Assembly (NCBI RefSeq): GCF_003094615.1
Contig: NZ_QDKO01000021.1
Location: 62,001 to 126,000 of the forward strand
Direction: 5' to 3'
Length of the DNA stretch: 64,000 nucleotides
Origin: Caulobacter radicis
Lineage (GTDB): Bacteria; Pseudomonadota; Alphaproteobacteria; Caulobacterales; Caulobacteraceae
Below are positions 62,422 to 64,000 of this stretch, piece after piece (within the stretch, counting starts at the first letter, position 1; every line of letters begins with the position of its first letter). A program made the position numbers and the translations under genes. A model generated the notes under the pieces. The model worked only from the letters and a program-made list of their open reading frames with translations. It did no database searches and was not told the origin of the DNA.

Positions 62422-63162
62422 ATGTTCGACCTCACCGGCAAGACCGCCCTCGTCACCGGCGCCACCGGCGGCATCGGCGGCGCCATCGCCCGCGCCCTGC
62501 ACGGCCAGGGCGCCCATGTCGTGCTCTCGGGCACCCGCGAATCGGCGCTGACCGAGCTGAAGAACGAACTGGGCGAGCGCGCCTCGTTCGTGGTGGCGAA
62601 TCTGTCGGACGCTGAAGCGGTCGACGGCCTGGTCGCCAAGGCCGAGGAAGCCGCCGGCGCTCCGCTCGACATCGTCATCGCCAACGCCGGGATCACCCGC
62701 GACGGCCTGATCGTGCGCATGAAGGACGAGGACTGGGACACCGTCATCAAGGTGAACCTGGAAGGCTACTTCCGCCTGGCCCGCGCCGCCGCCAAGGGGA
62801 TGATGAAGCGCCGCGCCGGCCGCATCATCGGCATCACCTCGATCGTAGGCGTCACCGGCAACCCCGGCCAGACCAACTACGCGGCCTCCAAGGCCGGAAT
62901 GATCGGGTTTTCCAAGGCCTTGGCCCAGGAACTGGCCAGCCGTGGCGTGACCGTCAACTGCGTGGCCCCCGGCTTCATCGCCAGCCCGATGACCGACGCC
63001 CTGAACGACCAGCAGAAGGCCGGCATCCTGTCGACCATCCCGGCTGGCAAGCTGGGCGAGGGGAGCGATATCGCCGCCGCCTGCGTTTACCTGGCCAGCG
63101 ATCAGGGCGGTTACGTCACCGGTCAGACCTTGCACGTCAACGGCGGCATGGCCATGATCTAG
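62422..63162 (+). CDS. fabG: 3-oxoacyl-ACP reductase FabG
   Basis: A 246-residue SDR that reduces 3-oxoacyl-ACP with NADPH. The cofactor motif is TGATGGIGGA, NAGITRDG is conserved, and the catalytic serine-tyrosine-lysine are in ITSIVGVTGNPGQTNYAASKAG near 137-158. CVAPGFIASPMTDAL and the C-terminal GGMAMI are typical of true FabG. The ATG follows GGAGAAC. Position between fabD and acpP supports the assignment. Confidence 0.95.
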   Translation: MFDLTGKTALVTGATGGIGGAIARALHGQGAHVVLSGTRESALTELKNELGERASFVVANLSDAEAVDGLVAKAEEAAGAPLDIVIANAGITRDGLIVRMKDEDWDTVIKVNLEGYFRLARAAAKGMMKRRAGRIIGITSIVGVTGNPGQTNYAASKAGMIGFSKALAQELASRGVTVNCVAPGFIASPMTDALNDQQKAGILSTIPAGKLGEGSDIAAACVYLASDQGGYVTGQTLHVNGGMAMI

Positions 63163-63323
63163 GCGAACGCCGCCTTGGTCCACAACGGCCATGCTTCTTG
63201 GCGGCTGACCCGCTGGTCACCCGAAAAGGAACGTGATAGGCGGTGACCCGACATCTCACGGACGGTGAAGCAGATTTCATACCGTCCGGGGGTAAACAGA
63301 TTTCAAAACGAGGGACTAACAGA

Positions 63324-63563
63324 ATGTCCGACATTCTCGAGCGCGTGCGTAAGATCGTCATCGAACACCTGGATGCCGATCCCGAGAAGGTCACCGAGAA
63401 GGCCAGCTTCATCGACGACCTGGGCGCCGACAGCCTCGACAACGTCGAGCTCGTGATGGCGTTCGAAGAAGAATTCGACATCGAAATTCCGGACGACGCC
63501 GCCGAGCACATCCAGACGGTTGGCGACGCCGTGAAGTTCATCACGGAAAAGACCGGCGCCTAA
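63324..63563 (+). CDS. acpP: Acyl carrier protein
   Basis: A 79-residue acidic four-helix protein that carries acyl chains on phosphopantetheine attached to S37 in the motif [14 protein letters not shown]. The start [12 protein letters not shown] is the usual one, and a GTG 81 bases upstream is rejected. It serves fatty-acid and lipid A synthesis (LpxA and LpxD at 24-26 kb). It is followed by a terminator. Confidence 0.97.
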   Translation: MSDILERVRKIVIEHLDADPEKVTEKASFIDDLGADSLDNVELVMAFEEEFDIEIPDDAAEHIQTVGDAVKFITEKTGA

Positions 63564-63605
63564 GGGCGTCGGGTTCGTACCCTCACGGGCGAACAGCACT
63601 ATCAG

Positions 63606-63650
63606 CCGCCGCGCAGCACGGGCTCTTGCCATCGTGCGCGCGGCGGTTTT
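63606..63650 (+). terminator. Terminator between acpP and fabF
   Basis: CCGCCGCGC pairs with GCGCGGCGG, with AGCACG/CGTGC pairing inside, followed by TTTT. It would let the very abundant ACP message end before fabF. Confidence 0.8.
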
Positions 63651-63738
63651 CGTATGTGGCCAAGATTCGCGCCGCAACCTGGCTTAGGGCTTTCGCCTTT
63701 CGTCCAGGCCGGCGCGTCGGAAGGTTTGGGAGCAATCC

Positions 63739-64000
63739 ATGCGTAGAGTCGTCGTCACCGGGCTGGGCCTGCTGACTCCTCTGGGCCAGGGCGTCGAAGT
63801 GTCCTGGAAGAACATCGTGGCCGGCAAGTCCGGCGCGGGTCGCATCACCGCTTTCGACCCGACCGACTATGCCTGTCAGGTCGCGTGCGAAGTGCCGCGC
63901 GTCGATGGTCGCGGCGGCGGCGGTCCGGACGTCGAGGGGTCGTTCGACCCCGACCAGACCATGAGCCCGCGCGACCAGAAGCGCGTCGACGACTTCATCC
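63739..64000 (+). CDS. fabF: 3-oxoacyl-ACP synthase II FabF, 5' part only
   Basis: The first 87 codons of a beta-ketoacyl-ACP synthase II; the rest lies past the window. MRRVVVTGLGLLTPLGQGVEVSWKNI is the standard start of the family, and the fabF position after acpP agrees. The catalytic Cys-His-His residues are not in the visible part, so only the family and order are certain. It follows GGAG-like sequence (TGGGAGCAATCC). Confidence 0.93.
   Translation, partial: MRRVVVTGLGLLTPLGQGVEVSWKNIVAGKSGAGRITAFDPTDYACQVACEVPRVDGRGGGGPDVEGSFDPDQTMSPRDQKRVDDFI

Overview
This is a GC-rich, densely packed chromosomal window from an alphaproteobacterium, almost certainly a Caulobacter species. The evidence is: the run dnaE / rpsB-tsf-pyrH-frr-uppS-cdsA-dxr-rseP-bamA-skp-lpxD-fabZ-lpxA-lpxI-lpxB; LpxI rather than LpxH; the short alphaproteobacterial prolyl-tRNA synthetase; several TonB-dependent receptors; and a 29-codon gene just upstream of dnaE that matches the size, topology and setting of SidA, the SOS-induced cell-division inhibitor known from Caulobacter crescentus. 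No insertion sequence, prophage, CRISPR array, rRNA or tRNA was recognised. The window is core chromosome rather than an accessory island.

Layout. 1-3.6 kb: end of coaX, RNase J, a rhomboid protease, methylmalonyl-CoA epimerase and a small membrane protein. 3.6-4.0 kb: a gene-free stretch with a row of hairpins and a strong terminator, a candidate small RNA or structured 3' region. 4.0-7.3 kb: proS-lolC-lolD. 7.3-8.3 kb: a nucleoside hydrolase on the minus strand. 8.37-12.0 kb: SOS-type promoter, sidA and dnaE. 12.3-28.3 kb: a GFA-family protein, then the long translation and envelope block from rpsB to lpxB, which covers ribosome assembly and elongation, UMP kinase, undecaprenyl and CDP-DAG synthesis, MEP isoprenoid synthesis, site-2 protease, outer-membrane protein assembly and lipid A synthesis. 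28.4-30.3 kb: an orphan FliK-like / FlhB-C-terminal-like pair. 30.4-34.3 kb: small enzymes (GST, 2'-5' RNA ligase family, heme oxygenase, Spx/ArsC-like, HAD). 34.4-35.8 kb: a cassette of DUF6249-type membrane protein, ECF-like sigma factor and small membrane protein. 35.9-41.1 kb: panB, then YfgM-like / bamB / der in the same order as in Escherichia coli.

41.1-48.3 kb is mostly on the minus strand: a soluble PAS chemoreceptor with a C-terminal CheR-docking-type pentapeptide, a short-chain dehydrogenase, an SBF-like transporter, and the tightly overlapping radA-cvpA-purF. 48.5-53.1 kb: a Yip1-domain protein, alr, a MarC-family protein and dnaB. 53.3-60.4 kb: two TonB-dependent receptors flanking the rpsF-rpsR-rplI operon and a secreted protein of unknown function. 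60.6-64 kb: an exported peroxiredoxin, then the fatty-acid cluster fabD-fabG-acpP-fabF, the last gene cut by the window end.

Three gene-free gaps hold palindromic repeats (near 36.7, 60.5 and 62.3 kb). The most biologically interesting item is sidA with a LexA-type box inside its promoter, placed 25 bases ahead of the replicative polymerase gene.
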